Positions 1 through 13,416 are shown, counted from the first letter of the stretch. The stretch is DNA of 64,000 nucleotides from Azolla caroliniana (GCA_043228905.1 JBHGNT010000018.1:1054001-1118000); one strand, 5' to 3'. Numbers and translations are program-made. The notes: generated from the sequence alone by a model not told the origin.

Positions 1-3000
1 GACAATTCTTGAATCTGAATATGCCCATGATATGGCATCCGAACCTGAACATACTTTGCCATAACTTTCTTCTACATCATTGAAGCGTGTGTTCTTCTTT
101 GTAAGAGTTTGTTCAGAATTTCTAATCGATCCTGAGAATGTTGCCACATTTAAATCATTCCTATCTATCTTCAAACCATCATTTGAGTTAGAGTGGTGGC
201 TTGAAGATTCTTTCTTAGAAGCAGGTTTCCATCCAAAATCTGTATTCTTGCCAGTAAAATCAATTGCATCATCACTCGATGATGATGACTGCCCTTTTCC
301 AATTGTTCTGAATCCAATCCCATGTCCTTTGTTCAGGTTGTCTTCCTGGATTACTCTGCATTCCCAATGAGAGATTCTCGCTTCTCTGTTGGTATGTTGA
401 AGTTCATTACCTGTAATCTTCGAGTGTGCAATCGGTGAAGCTGTTGACGCCCCTCGTCCACTCCAGCACCTTTCTGTAAAAGTTCTTTCTGTTAAATCTC
501 TCTTATCTGGATTTATTGACATTCCTCCTTCATAACCTGCATAGGCAGCATCTCTTTTAATCAAAGATCCATGTAGCATGAACTTCTGTGATTTTTCATC
601 TACTCTGATATTGCCTTGCCATGCATCTTGGAACAATTGGATATGGTCACAGATAGACAACAAATTTCCAACAGCGAGGGAATCTCCACTGGAACGAATG
701 TCTGATGCTTTTTTTAGAACATCTTCAGCTTCCCTGCAATTGTGATGGTGATGATGGTGCAAATGGAGTTCCAGTGGAATTGAACCATCAGACACTAAAA
801 CCTATTTTAAGAAAACACAATATTATAAATTAGAAAATAGTTTTATCATACAGTTTGACAGCTTCAGGCAAAATTCCTCCATAACATTACCTGGCGATGA
901 GCAAGCCCATGTTTGTGTTTCTCTTCATATGGATCAAAACCGAGATATGAACATGCAGCAAATTGAGCCTGACGAACTAAATCTAAAGATCTTTTCCTGC
1001 ATATTGATCCTTCCACCATTGTTAAAGATATAGACTTCATATATGAATGGGCTATAATCTTGAAAGGTTTAAGTCTTCTCTATGTGGCATCTTTTATTCA
1101 ATTCACCATAATCCAGTAATTAATAAAACCTAAGGCGGAGTGTTGGTACCTGAGAGATAATATTGGTGCTTTGCTTTCTACTTGATTCCCTGACTGCTGG
1201 CAGTTGCCTGAAGACAAAATTAAATAAATTTTCTGATAAATAATAGAAACATGAGCTTTAAGAGCATATAATGGAGATAGTGGAGCACTATATACATTGT
1301 CTTGTTTATATGCTTTTTTTCTTATTATTTATGAAATTTTACTCATGATATCAAGAATCACTCATACTTGTTTTCCAAGTACTTCAAAAATATTCTTACA
1401 AGTCAAACAATTCACGAAATCAAATTAGACAGAAGGTAGCCCATTCACGGAAATGGTGGCCTAGGACGTGACTCTCCTGTTCGTATATCTCAAGTTTTTT
1501 GAAGCCAGCGTAGAAAGATGGTCTTACTTTGTTACTCGCATTTGGGAGTTAGCATCAACAGTTGTGTTATCTTTCTTAGTTCTCATAGGCCATCACAGTC
1601 TTTTAGAGACTAGTAACTCCTTTCTTTCTTTATTTACATTATTCTTTCTAGAATGTGCAAGACAATTTGAATAAGCTTAAACTAAAAACATCAAAATGGA
1701 AATCAATCTGTTTCCCTGATATTCTGTTGCAGCTGCCAACCATCCTCTTCCTCTCTATCTGACAAATGAGATTATTTCCCCATCTGTTCAATTATTTTTT
1801 CTTGAAATCAAACCTTCATAGCATGTCTCAACTTGTTTCGTTTTTCTCTTTTCCAGAAACAGGGCTCTATAATTTGTCTGTCACCTTAATAGTTTTTCTT
1901 CTCTTTCCTCTCCTCTAAGTTGTGCCCTATTCTGATCCCCTTCTCATCTCTTTTCTTCCCGAAACACATATCTCCTGCACAGCATTAAAAGAAAGTCCCC
2001 AACAAATTGTTCAAGGCCTCTCTCTATCCACAATGGAATAGACGAAGATACTATCAGGAAGGTCCAGAAAACAGTCGATGATCCGTTCAGTTTGAAAGTT
2101 GTTTAATCAGTACACCACGTGGGTGCAAAATGCATCATTTTTTATGAAAATTCAAAAGCAAGGATTAGCCATTATTCCTAACTTACACATTGACGTGGTA
2201 GATACCCAACCCAGACAAGGGGAGAAGGAAACAAGGAATTTTCATTGGATTTTGTATGATCAATCAGATTGGCATGTATAAAATTCCTCTAACTGGCCAA
2301 GGGATCATCTATTTAACATGGAATTTTTTTCTTTGCATGTGTCAGATTTTGAGTTTGGGGTACAATATGGATATCTTACAATCAACTACCAACTATTTCT
2401 AATATAGACACCGTTTATATTCTTGCTATGTCTCAAAAGATATAGAGGAGCATATATATGCTGTCTTCATCAAATGTTTCAATTGTGTTACATGTGAAGT
2501 CCAGGAGATATTGACACGGTGACTTCATCTAGCTTCCACCAATTCTCTCCTTACACTGTATATTGCTTTGCTTGTTTCTTTCTGGATACTGCCTTACATA
2601 AGTTGGCCATCACTCTTCATTTCCACTTATGTTTCTTTCAGAAACTCACGTTTAGGGGGGAAAAAAACTTCCTTTTTCTCTTTTTATGCCTCACGGAGCA
2701 CATACATGTCGTCCATCAATCTTGACTAAGGTAAATATTTACTCCCTTTCCTCTGTTCTTTTACATTAAACTTCATTCTTCTCTGTTTTTCCGTTCTCAT
2801 ATTTAGTGCCTAAATCTTAACAAAGGAAGATTATAGCTCATTTTTCTCCTTTTCTTTATTTCTTTCATTCACATAGATAGAGAGAGAGAGAGAGTAAAAA
2901 GAATGAAGAATTGTACCTGAAGACCGCATGAGCAAGATATTGTTCTGGAACCCGTTTTTAATTTCTTGTTTACCCTGCTTTCTTTAACTTCATTGTCATC

Positions 3001-3090
3001 ACCATCATCATCATCATCATCATCATCATCATTATCATCCTCGTCCTCATCCGCGTCATGAAAGTGAGAAGGCGTGCTTCTTCTCCACAC
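1..3090 (-). CDS. Unidentified partial multi-exon gene
   Basis: I do not recognise this protein. Four exon-like open segments are visible on the minus strand: about 3090-2917, 1207-1150, 1034-891, and 801 running off the left edge. The first encodes an acidic Asp-rich run, made by an ATC/GAT repeat, followed by NEVKESRVNKKLKTGSR and a Cys-rich SCSCGLQ end. The later exons encode a basic segment (SICRKRSLDLVRQAQ), a Tyr/Phe-rich stretch, a run of six His and a long Ser/Asn/Asp-rich, probably disordered region. Splice consensus flanks 1150, 891 and 801. Phases agree between the last three exons but not between 2917 and 1207, so an exon is missing or the first exon is read differently. No in-frame ATG was found for the acidic exon. 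A separate short reading frame with an ATG at 3186 ends at a stop at 3094. The gene continues past base 1. Confidence 0.45.
2878..2894. repeat. (GA)n microsatellite
   Basis: This is a short GA tract just inside the intron that follows the acidic exon of the leftmost gene. Confidence 0.8.
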
Positions 3091-3384
3091 AATTCAAGAA
3101 CTTAATGTCTGGTCCTTAAACCTAATCCATTCTTCACATGAGGTTTCACAGGGGCCTACGGTATTCCAGATGCCATGTCTGCTCATGCTATATGCAGAGA
3201 AGAGGGAATGAAGCTTTTGTTTGTGATGGTGCAGACAGACAGACAGAGAGGGAGGGTCTCTCTGCAGAGAGAGAGAATTCAAGAATTTATGCGAGGAAAT
3301 TCTTGAAGTGGAGAAAGTTGATGATGGAGGAGGAGGCACACACAATTGGACCCCCCAAATTTTTATAGTTATATATCTGTTGGT

Positions 3385-4207
3385 TTGGTGGCCATATCTC
3401 TCTCTCCCCCCCCCCCCCCCCCAATTGGACATGGAAACACACATAGATATGGCCATATGTGGCTGGCTAGCCATGGGCACGGTTTCGGCCCGAACCGAAC
3501 CGAACCGTTAAGCCATCGTTTAACGGTTTATTGGTTCCAAAATTTTTAATGCTTTGGTGGCCATCTCTCTCTCTCTCTCTCCCCGATTGGACATGGAAAC
3601 ACATAGATAGGCATGGCCATATGTAGCGATGGGCACAATTTTGGCTCGAACCGAACCGTTAAGCCATGGTTTAACAGTTTATTGGTTCCAAAAAATTTAA
3701 TGGTTTGGTGGCCATCGTTCTCTCTCTCTCTCTCTCTCTCTCCCCCCAATTGGACATGGAAACACATAGATAGGCATGCCCATATGTAGCGATGGGCACA
3801 GTTTCAGCTTGAACCGAACCGTTAACCCATGGTTTAACGATTTATTGGTTCCAAAAAAAATTAATGGTTTGGTTTGGTTTGGTTTGGATTTTCGAACAAC
3901 ATTCGGTTTCGTTCTAAAACTCAGGTTTATAGGTTTGGTTAAAGGTTTATAGGTTTTTGGTTAACTTTTTTTTTACCTTAATAGTTTATTAATTTAATGG
4001 TTTAATTAATGATTTTTTATTGATTGAATTAATTTAACTTAAGTGTTTATTTAATTTAATGGTTCAATTAAAGTTTCTTTTATTGATTTAATAAATTTAA
4101 CTTAATATATTTTTGTTTATTTAGTTTGATTTAAATGGTTAGGTTTAAATTTTTTATTAAATGAATCGATTTGGTTTCAACTTTTCCTTGAAGGGTTTGG
4201 TTTGGTG

Positions 4208-4245
<38 letters not shown>

Positions 4246-4260
4246 CAATTGGACATGGAA
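3385..4260. repeat. Degenerate tandem repeat with CT tract and GAACCG motifs
   Basis: The phrase tttggtggccat followed by a CT tract, an aattggacatggaaacacat segment and a 'gatgggcac...gaaccgaaccg...ggtttaac' segment recurs at about 3385, 3554, 3706 and 4201. The first three copies are about 150-170 bp apart. The third copy is followed by AT-rich expansion (3880-4180). A related GAACCG/CGGTTC-rich segment occurs at about 42200-42570, so the unit is probably a dispersed repeat that has also duplicated locally. There is no coding content. Confidence 0.75.
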
Positions 4261-4454
4261 ACACATACGCATGGGCCATGGCCATATGGACATAATGGCG
4301 ATGGACTTGGGCATATGGGCGCGTGGACATGGACATGGGCATATGGACATGGTGGGCATGGTCATGGGTGTACGGTCTTAGACATATAGGCATAGACATT
4401 CAGCATATGGGCGTATGGACACATGGACATGGACAAGGAAATATGAACACATTG

Positions 4455-4477
4455 TGGGGGGGGGGGGGGGGGGGGCG
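4455..4477. repeat. Poly-G tract
   Basis: A run of more than 20 G residues, interrupted once by C, follows a purine-rich 'acatgg' repeat region (4260-4450). It could form G-quadruplex DNA and is prone to assembly error. Confidence 0.85.
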
Positions 4478-4740
4478 GGTTGATAATTGCATGACTCTAT
4501 ACTTAGGTATGCAATATATATTGGTTGGACATGATCCATACCTCAAAAAGACAATGGGATTGTCTTTTTTGGAGATGTTTTTTTTTCCATAAAAAATATG
4601 CGCCATTAGTATTAAAATTAACAATGCCAAAGGCAATTTACAAATTGTACATAATAGTTTCCACTCCACAAGTATCTATCATAAAAAAAGGACCAAATAT
4701 AAACGATGGCATTTGGCAAGGTAAGGCTAATTATAATCCA

Positions 4741-5399
4741 TGAAAACAACTCTCAGCCTTTGCCAACAACACCTTTGCTACGACGTGATTCCATGAAAAC
4801 AACTCTCCGCCTTTGCCAACAACACCTTTGGAGATGTTGATTCAACTAAAGCTGCTCAATGCCATTGGCTCCTTACTCTATGGAAAGCTACTCCACTTAT
4901 GTCCTTGACACAACATAAACTTTGTGGCACTCACAACCATCAAGATGGTAGTTCCCTCCACTAAACACTTGAGAATCACGACAATGTAAATTACTTCATA
5001 CTAATCAATGGATACTCTATACAAAAATAACAGTAATGAATAAAATTGCACAGCTCGATTTCGCACCACCATGAAAACAACTCTCAGCCTTTGCCAACAA
5101 CACCTTTGCTACGACGTGATTCCATGAAAACAACTCTCCGCCTTTGCCAACAACACCTTTGGAGATGTTGATTCAACTAAAGCTGCTCAATGCCATTGGC
5201 TCCTTACTCTATGGAAAGCTACTCCACTTATGTCCTTGACACAACGTAAACTTTGTGGCACTCACAACCATCAAGATGGTAGTTCCCTCCACTGAACACT
5301 TGAGAATCACGACAATGTAAATTACTTCATACTAATCAATGGATACTCTATACAAAAATAACAGTAATGAATAAAATTGCACAGCTCGAATTCGCACCA
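4741..5399. repeat. 331-bp perfect-like tandem duplication
   Basis: A segment beginning tgaaaacaactctcagcc at 4741 repeats at 5072 and extends to about 5399. The two copies of about 331 bp differ at only a few bases, for example cataaac/cgtaaac, actaaac/actgaac and gattt/gaatt. Inside each copy the first roughly 50 bp is itself partly duplicated with a 53-bp offset (4741 and 4794). I see no coding potential. It lies about 350 bp upstream of the ALKBH1 start. Confidence 0.9.
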
Positions 5400-5746
5400 A
5401 ACAGGCATATCCCATGACACTATATCAAAGTGGCAAAAAGGCCAAATATGAATGAAGACCCCATGGGATCTAAGCAACTAAAGAAAGTAGAGAGGCCAAA
5501 TTGGCCAATATTGATTTGACTCCATGGATGGTCATTTATAGAATTTGCAGAGATCTATTGGGCTACTTACGTAGAAATGTTTCACTGAACCACCTGATCT
5601 GCTATACATATGTATGTAGCAATGATATATCATTATGCATACGCAGATAGGTCTGGGAACAGAGCTTTCAATCTGATATAGCTGCTGTCTATGTTCGTCT
5701 GTGGTGCTGTCTGTGAAGATCGATCCGCGGTTTGATCTGCTTCCCC

Positions 5747-6146
5747 ATGGGCTATTATGATGCTCAATCCGGTGATGGAGATCGCACAGCCTTCCGAAAG
5801 GCTGAGAAACGATACAAACTCTACAAGCATTCCTCTACTTCGGCTCGCTCAGCTAAACACAGGTTTTCTTCTTCTTCCATCTTTTCCCCTCCTTTTATTT
5901 TTATTTTATTTTGTTGTGTATGTTCCAGAAATTCATTACTCCCCTCTCCCTTCAAATGTCCTCTTTTTGTTTGTTTTTTTTGCCATTGTATTGATTAAAG
6001 AGAAAAAAACACCCAAATATCTATCTCCGAATTTTCCTTTATCTTCTTGATTGATTATCCCTGGTCAATCCCCGAGAGATAGAGATAGAGATAGAGATAG
6101 AGATAGAGATAGAGATAGAGATAGAGATAGAGATAGAGATAGAGAT

Positions 6147-6233
<87 letters not shown>

Positions 6234-6688
6234 ATTATCGTCTTCGGAGGTCAAATATGACCTATGAGACCAAAAATATTACATTTACGTGATATGTGTG
6301 AAAGTGAGTAGTGACTCTCGATTTTCAAGAACGTTACTAATGAATGTTGCAATCGGGAGTGCACATTGTGGTTGTGAGAGGAATTCATGCAAGGATTGGG
6401 CTCGGTCGAACAGATGTGGAAAGCATGGTCGAATATGATCAAAGGCAGAGCATTGTATCAAAGTGTGATACTTAGACTCGCAAACTTGTTTAGGGCAAAG
6501 TGTGCATAGCCGACCACTTTCATCACTTGTGCCCCAACGCCTTGTCTGACATCGCAATGCATGTGAGCTAAGTCGCATGGACACAATGGTTCGAATGGCA
6601 GATAACGGTATGGGCTCTAACATGTATCGATGTGTACGATTTCCCCATTCCGCAAAGAATATAGTTTTGTAGTTATGTGCAACATGTG

Positions 6689-6778
<90 letters not shown>

Positions 6779-9700
6779 CAAGGAGCTGAATTGGCCATGT
6801 AATTTCTCAAATACCACCGACAATTGATCAAATAGCCCATATAATTTCTCGAGGGAAGGGGCTGACTAGAAAGCATTTAGGGAAATAACAAAAACTCAGG
6901 GGCATGTGGGAAAGTGAAGTGAACCACAAAGGTATTTTGGATTCCCCCTCACTCCATAAAAAATGTAGAAGTGCCAAACTCAAAACCTAATAAAGATGAT
7001 GCATCATCAAATAAACCGACATTTATTCAATTTTTCCTGTGAACATGTCCTTCATTGGGGTAGGTTCGTATCCTGTATGTGGTCGAAGCATTGTTTGGAA
7101 AATGTTTCTTTGCTAGCCATCAAGTTCCTGAAATAGTTAAGAGTTTATCAGTAAAAAACACAAATGCTGCAGAAAATTGATATATTTCTCTAGAGTTGTG
7201 TTGCTTTTATCAATAATTTCTGCAAATTTAACATAATTTCCCAATAATTTGTGAATGGGATTGATCACATTATTTGTATCATATATTAATTACCATAATT
7301 GCTAAACAATATCCATATATTATATGTGATCATATTTCGAAACTATTCTAATGCATTTTGTAATATCTTGTTTCTGAAGTGGGATTTGGGAGAGCCCAAA
7401 ATATCTAATACAATGTGAAATAAGATTTTCTCTCTCTATCTCTCTCTCCTCACTTGCTTCATATTGCAATTCACACATCGGAAGGTAGCAAACTCATTTG
7501 TGAGGTTGAAAATCAGTGATGAAAACATACACTCTACTTGCAGTACTGGAAGCTTACAAATTATGTCTCTTTTTGCATGGAAGGAACACAATAACTATTC
7601 AGTATAGAAGAGGGCACAAAGGAGAATCCATTTGTTTGAATGGAAAAAACAAAACTAAATCAATGAAGACACACACAAATGACTTTTCAGCATAAATTTC
7701 TTGAAATATGGAAAATCCTGCATAGGAAATGGCAAATAATGGCTTTTTTCTTATAAGCACTGGATGGAGATTGAAGTTGAATGAAGTTCTCAAAAATAAA
7801 TGAAAGGAGAAAATGAATGCAACTACAAGTGATGTTCTATTACAGATCTCTTGAGTCTTGATCATAAATATATGAATATACTAATACAGTAATTATATTG
7901 TGATGGGAAATATGACTTCAAATGCTACTTATTCCCTATGCTTATTACATGAAGTTCTCAAGTGGGAATTGGGATGGCTGAAACATATTTAAATTTGGTG
8001 CAAAGAGCTGAAAATTTGGAGACAAAAATGTTTTCAGGGTTGAAGTGCCGCCTACTGATTTGTCAGAAGTGCTGGATTTTCGCAAGATTCGAGATCTTGG
8101 AGTGACCTCAGAAAACATAATCAGATTAAATGGAGAATTTGATTGGCCAGTTTATTCTCTCCAGAATCATCCTGGTATATCAATTATGCTCCTATATCTA
8201 CCTATTGATTAGATATTGTATGGTCCTCTATTCTTTCTTTAGTATTGAGTATTTGAGTTTGCCATGTTTAGGATTTTACTTCATCCCAGAAGCGTTATCA
8301 CTAGATGAACAAATGCTTTGGATCAAAGAATCTTTGACAAATTTTCCGGAGCCCCCAAATCGAACTAATCACACTGCTTTCCATGGTCCAATATCTAATT
8401 TATGGAATAGAGCTCAAAATGAGGAAATGATGGAGGAGACTGAGGTGCATAAAGGAAATGCTAACTCAAATATGATGGACCAAACAGAGGGTAACACTCC
8501 AGTCAAATCATCGTCCCAAGCATTTGCAGTATCAGCAAGAAAAGATGATTTTTCCACTAATGGAGAATATGTTGCAGATCAAGTATCCAAACGAACTAAT
8601 CCTGATTTTGGTGACAGACAGCAGCATGTGCTGGAAAGAAACATTGACATAAACAACTCAGCATTGAAGAAAACGATTCCAATGAAAACTTTATTGCGTA
8701 AATTGCGATGGGCAACTGTTGGTTTGCAATTTGACTGGTCCAAGGTTTGGTTAGGAATTTGTTTTCGCTTTTGCATTTTGACTATGATTAGGAATTCGAC
8801 TGCACCTTGAAATAAATAGGAGTGAGTGGTAGAGATATATAACCAACCTATTGGGTGTTTGTCAAATAAATGTAAGTGATATGTCCGATATGAGCTTTAC
8901 AGCAAATTATGGGAGTCACCAGTTAAATTTAATAGCTTTTTGATATAATGCTGCGTTCTTTTTACTTTTCCACTGTGAAACCTATCTCTATCTAGATGTG
9001 TACCATGAAAAAGGTCATGCTATAAATTAAATCAAGACTAACTTTACATTGTCTTTGTAGCGTGCTTATGACTTCTCACTACCTTATCGAGCTATTCCAC
9101 AAGAACTCTCAAAACTTGCAATGGTTCTTGCAAAGCCTGCCATGAATGGAGATAATTTCCATGCTGAGGCTGCAATTGTGAATTATTTCAAATGTGGTAC
9201 GTTTTCATATCTTTGCTGGTTTAGGCAGTAATTAATGATGGTGATAGGTAATATTTATTCTCAGTTAAAATAGTGAAGACTTAGAATTACCCCTTTTCTC
9301 ATTTAGATGATATGTTGGGGGGCCATCTTGATGATATGGAAGCAGATTGGAGTAAACCCATAGTCAGTATCAGGTTTGTTACATGCCATAATACTGAATT
9401 TGTGATGCCCACACATAATGCTGCATGGGCTTTACCTTGTGATTTGTGAACATGCTATTTCATGCTGTCAATCTGTACATTTTAATCTTTGATGATTCAT
9501 CTGTTCCCAGAACTCCCATTATTATTGTTGAAGTTGCATGGATGAATATATTAAAGACAAATAAGATAACCATGTTCATGGGTTAAGAACCAGATTTCGT
9601 AAGATCTCAAGCATGACGTGTTACCCAACCTCTTCTGTTAGAAGAGGTCTTGATCGTATTACATAGCTTCTCAAGGATGTAGATTTAAGAAAAAAGGAAT

Positions 9701-10785
9701 TCTAGGGAAACATTTGACAGAAAAGGAGTACATGTCAAATTGGAAAATACAAATTTCACTCCCAATTAAAATAAAACCAATGTCTTTGTCTGCTTACAAT
9801 GGAGCTTACATAAGTGATGAATTGGGTCAGCTCCATTGCTAGTCAAAGGGGTTATTGCAAAAAAACAATTTGAGACCCCCAACTTTTCTGATAGGTCATC
9901 TTCATCCCCAACCCAACGAATATATGTCATCTTCATCTTCTTTGGCTAATCATCACCAATTTTTCTTGTGACAGCTTCAGGAGTAATTTCCCTTTATTTT
10001 ACCTATCAGACATTAGGCTATATTGATGCTATTATGGCTAATGCACAATTTGAAATGTAACACATTACATAAATCTAGATTTTATGCTAATGTAGTATGT
10101 GAAAGCAACATAGTTTATTGCGATTATTCTCAATGTATTTGCATTTATTGCTTTCTTGCTGAATCCACATGCAAATAGAATTGATTTATGCCTCTTGTTG
10201 ACAGTTTTGGATGCAAGGCTATTTTTTTACTAGGGGGCACATCAAGAGATGACAACCCAACAGCGATGTTTCTAAGAAGTGGAGATGTTGTACTGATGGC
10301 AGGGCCTGCTAGAAGCTGCTATCATGGTTAGTTTTCATCTAGCAAAAGTACTGTTAGAAAACTCATAGGTACCCCCAGGTTTTTTTCACATACCCTGAAA
10401 TTTCGCTATTTCTCTAAATGCCCTTGGTCAACCCTGCCTTGAGCAATTCTATGGTCATGTCATCGCCTTCTTCTCCAATATACGTGTGCTATTTGAACAA
10501 TTGTAATGCCAAGTTTCAGTGGTTGACCAGGGTGTTTGGGAAAAATAACAATAACTTGGATCATTTAAGGAGATAAAGGAAAACTCAAGTATTTTAGAGC
10601 TTTATTAAGGTATAATTTATGAAAGTATTTACTCATTGTATCATGTTTCAGGCGTGCCTCGCATTTTTATAGACCCAAAGGAGTCTGATCTGCCAAATTT
10701 TGATACATCTGATCCCACATCAGCACCATTCATAGATTACATCATAACATCAAGGATTAACCTGAATATTCGTCAGGTTTTTTGA
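5747..10785 (+). CDS. ALKBH1: AlkB homolog 1 (2-oxoglutarate/Fe(II) dioxygenase), 7 exons
   Basis: AlkB-family oxygenases remove alkyl groups from nucleic acids using Fe(II), O2 and 2-oxoglutarate. ALKBH1 members act on modified RNA and DNA. Exons are 5747-5862, 8038-8174, 8272-8744, 9061-9196, 9307-9373, 10205-10326 and 10652-10785. All junctions are GT-AG, phases agree, and the chain encodes 394 residues. The double-stranded beta-helix motifs are complete: [11 protein letters not shown] supplies His294 and Asp296, SCYHGVPRIF supplies His350, and the closing [11 protein letters not shown] carries Arg385 and Arg391 for 2-oxoglutarate. The start at 5747 (MGYYDAQS...[14 protein letters not shown]) matches the N-terminus of plant ALKBH1; an in-frame ATG also lies at 5732. 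Residues of about 125-215 form a low-complexity insert. Intron 1 is 2.2 kb and carries long microsatellites and a LINE fragment. Confidence 0.95.
6077..6228. repeat. Compound microsatellite (GATAGA)n-(TA)n-(GA)n
   Basis: About 75 bp of agagat repeats is followed by about 25 bp of TA and about 50 bp of GA. All of it lies in ALKBH1 intron 1. The open frames across it are artefacts of the repeat. Confidence 0.95.
6285..6695 (-). pseudogene. LINE reverse transcriptase tail (zinc-binding, zf-RVT-like)
   Basis: This open minus-strand segment encodes a Cys/His pattern typical of the region after a non-LTR reverse transcriptase. It reads LRCQTRRWG...[29 protein letters not shown], i.e. CxxC followed by HxxxxC. 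No RT core is nearby, so this is a truncated, dead 3' fragment lying antisense in ALKBH1 intron 1. The family call rests on the motif only. Confidence 0.55.
6698..6776. repeat. (GA)n microsatellite
   Basis: About 75 bp of uninterrupted GA dinucleotides lies in ALKBH1 intron 1, directly beside the LINE fragment. Confidence 0.95.
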
Positions 10786-12429
10786 TGCCACTCTATGTAT
10801 TCTCTTAAGAGAATCTGAAGTCAAAAGCATGTGGGAACCTCCATGACAATGCTATATAACCCCGAATTTTGACCCTTATTAACTTTTCGGGATCTTGTAT
10901 ACAATATCACAAGAAGTGATAGAGATCTATTTGTACTCTTCTATGAAATCTACTTATTTGCAATGCCCCTTGTAGCTCCCAATATCTCAAGGTTTAGTAT
11001 GTAGTGATGATTGCTGAATGCTATTGAAAAGCAGGATATGTGTGTGTGGCTATTTGATAATGAGTTTTGGATGCACAATGTGAGATGGAGATTCATCAAA
11101 AATGTATTAAAAATTCGATTTATGTTTTGAGCTTTGTGGATTTGTGCGATTGCTGAGGTGCCCCAAAATGTCATTCTCTCATTGTCCCCTTGTTAAGATG
11201 GTAAGCCAAGTTTTCCGAACTTGTGCACTTAGGGTTGAATGCTTTACTACTTTACTAGAAACCAATACATAATGTAGGGGTTGAATGCTTCATCATCTCA
11301 AAACTACAATAATTTGGATTCTCTCGTGATGTTGCTCCTACCTTGTAGTGAAGACAATCATGCCATACTCGTTTGATGATTCTTGAAGAGGAATACGAAA
11401 GGATTTGATGCGAATTGATTGTTGCTAAAAAAAGAACGAACGATATATTAATGGGTGTCATCTTCTTACCAAGAGACATGAGGTTGATCCATACTAGTTT
11501 GTTTTCTAGGTTGATAATATTAGCTTGGATCAGTCTATCCTTTTCCACTTTGGTCATGTTTAGATGGGGACAATCCAAGCTATCGGAATTCCTTTACATT
11601 GCACTTGTGCTTATGCCATGTAACTCGAATCATCAATGAATACCTCCATGTTCAATTTCTTTTGATGACCAAATGCCAACATTGAGTACCTTCATTTAGG
11701 GAGCTACCAAAGTTATTACTATTAGATATCGGTCATTGATTAGAATAATGCTTGAGTGATTGTTGGGTCTACTCCCATCTTTGCTTGTATTATGCATAGG
11801 CCATTGATTACTTGCACCCTATCATGTGAACGGTCTCTCTAAATCTTTCCAATTATTTTCCTTGTTAAGACACTCCCTAGGTTTCTACTACATAGAGAAG
11901 AGTTGGTGTGAGACAAGTGTATCAAATGGGCACAATTTAGTTCATGGCCCTTGGAACTACAAATGTGCACATTTTCGTTCAAGAGCATCATGGGTTGCAT
12001 ATCCAGAAGAAAATCAGCCGCAAGCAACCTCACATGCTAAGTATTTCCTATACATTTCATTGGCACCAACAATTATTTGAAAGACGAATCTTCTATTTCC
12101 GCATGTGAAAAAGGTCAAACAAATGCACACAAGTTGTAAAAATGTAAAAAAGCTAATGAATTAGTTCCTCTCACATGTGCTTCTCATTCTCTAGCTTCTT
12201 TTCACAATTGGATGACACTTAACTTCTCGCTTCTTCTTCTTTTCACAATTGGATTACACTTAACTAAATATATTGACCCCCTCCAAATCACTATCATCCT
12301 ATTTAGATTAAGCCATGGCTCTTAACATGTTGACAACCTAGGGAATAAAATTGGCATTCCAATGACGATAAGCCAAAGGTTTCCAACATTGAAATCATCA
12401 CAACAAACTACATCTTAATCTCCTTATAT
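10786..12429. other. Intergenic, no gene seen
   Basis: This is AT-rich sequence after the ALKBH1 stop. Short open frames on both strands show no recognisable motif or splice pattern. Confidence 0.6.
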
Positions 12430-12660
12430 GTTTGTGCACTCCCACTCGAGCATCTTAAATGAATATGTTTCACATCCTCGTAGCATGCCATAGACTCCAA
12501 TACCTCAAAAACTGAAACACAACTTCAAAGTCTCGCGAAACTGTAAGAGAGTCTGACTTGCGGAATTTCCATTGGAAAGCAAATTTTGACCTCCTTGTTG
12601 TGGATTCCCTAACTCTGGATACATACGTCCATATTGATCTCAACATGGGCAAGTGACAAA
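12430..12660 (-). pseudogene. Short LINE-tail-like fragment
   Basis: The minus-strand segment FEVVFQFLRYWSLWHATRM resembles IEIVFLFLRYWGLCHNWNMRN in the LINE fragment at 37541-38014. The two look like copies of one element. The segment is short and stop-ridden. Confidence 0.35.
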
Positions 12661-12880
12661 TGTGTGCACACTATGCTCCAATACCATTATAGAAAAATCT
12701 AATGTCCAACAACAACTTTTCTCCTCCTTAATTAATTGCCTATGGCGACTTGCCCCTTCCAAAATTCTCAAATAAAAACATGAGCATGAAATGGAAGTTT
12801 GAGATCTTTACATCCTAACTTTACTGAAATGGAAGTTTGAGATCTTTATTTACATCCTAACTTTATTGCTTGCTTCCAAC

Positions 12881-13235
12881 ACATGATGGGTTTGTTAAAA
12901 CCCCATTTTTTTTTGGATAAAACCCTCTGTGGCGTCCAATCTCATTCGGATATGTATGTATGTATGTATGTATGTAGGGAAGTGGACGGACAACGGCATA
13001 GTGTGAAAGCGGCCAAATGGCCCTAGTGTGTTAAACCCCCATGTCAACACGTGATGGGTTTGTTAAAACCCCATTTTTTGGATAAAACCCTATGTGGCGT
13101 CCAATCTCGTTTGGAAATGTATGTATGCATGCATGCATGTATTATGTATGTATGTATATAGAGAAGTGGACGGACATTGGCATAGTGTGAAAGCGGCCAA
13201 ATGGCTGTGGTGTGAAAACGTCCAAATGGGGGGCG
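12881..13235. repeat. Two-copy tandem repeat, about 165 bp, with (TATG)n core
   Basis: The sequence 'gatgggtttgttaaaaccccatttttt' is followed by 'ggataaaaccct.tgtggcgtccaatct', a TATG tract, 'agtggacggaca..ggcatagtgtgaaagcggccaaatgg'. This order occurs at about 12884 and again at about 13051. The repeat ends about 180 bp before the start codon of the glyoxalase-family gene and so lies in its upstream region. Confidence 0.85.
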
Positions 13236-13416
13236 TGATGGGTCTGCTGTTGGGTCACGTGGAGTATCTGCTGCTGCTATGAAGGTTTTAGTAAGAGAAG
13301 AGACTAGAAAGAGGGAGTAGAAGAGCTTGAAACAAGAGATTAGTGCCCTGATTAGATCAGATGAGAGTGATTAGGGAGTGGTTTAAGGATCACTCGTGAA
13401 GAAGAATTTAAACAAA

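Noticed and set aside
6039-6260. Open frames encoding Ser-Leu, Ile-Ser or Arg-Glu runs
   Set aside because: They are translations of GA, TA and GATAGA microsatellites inside an intron.
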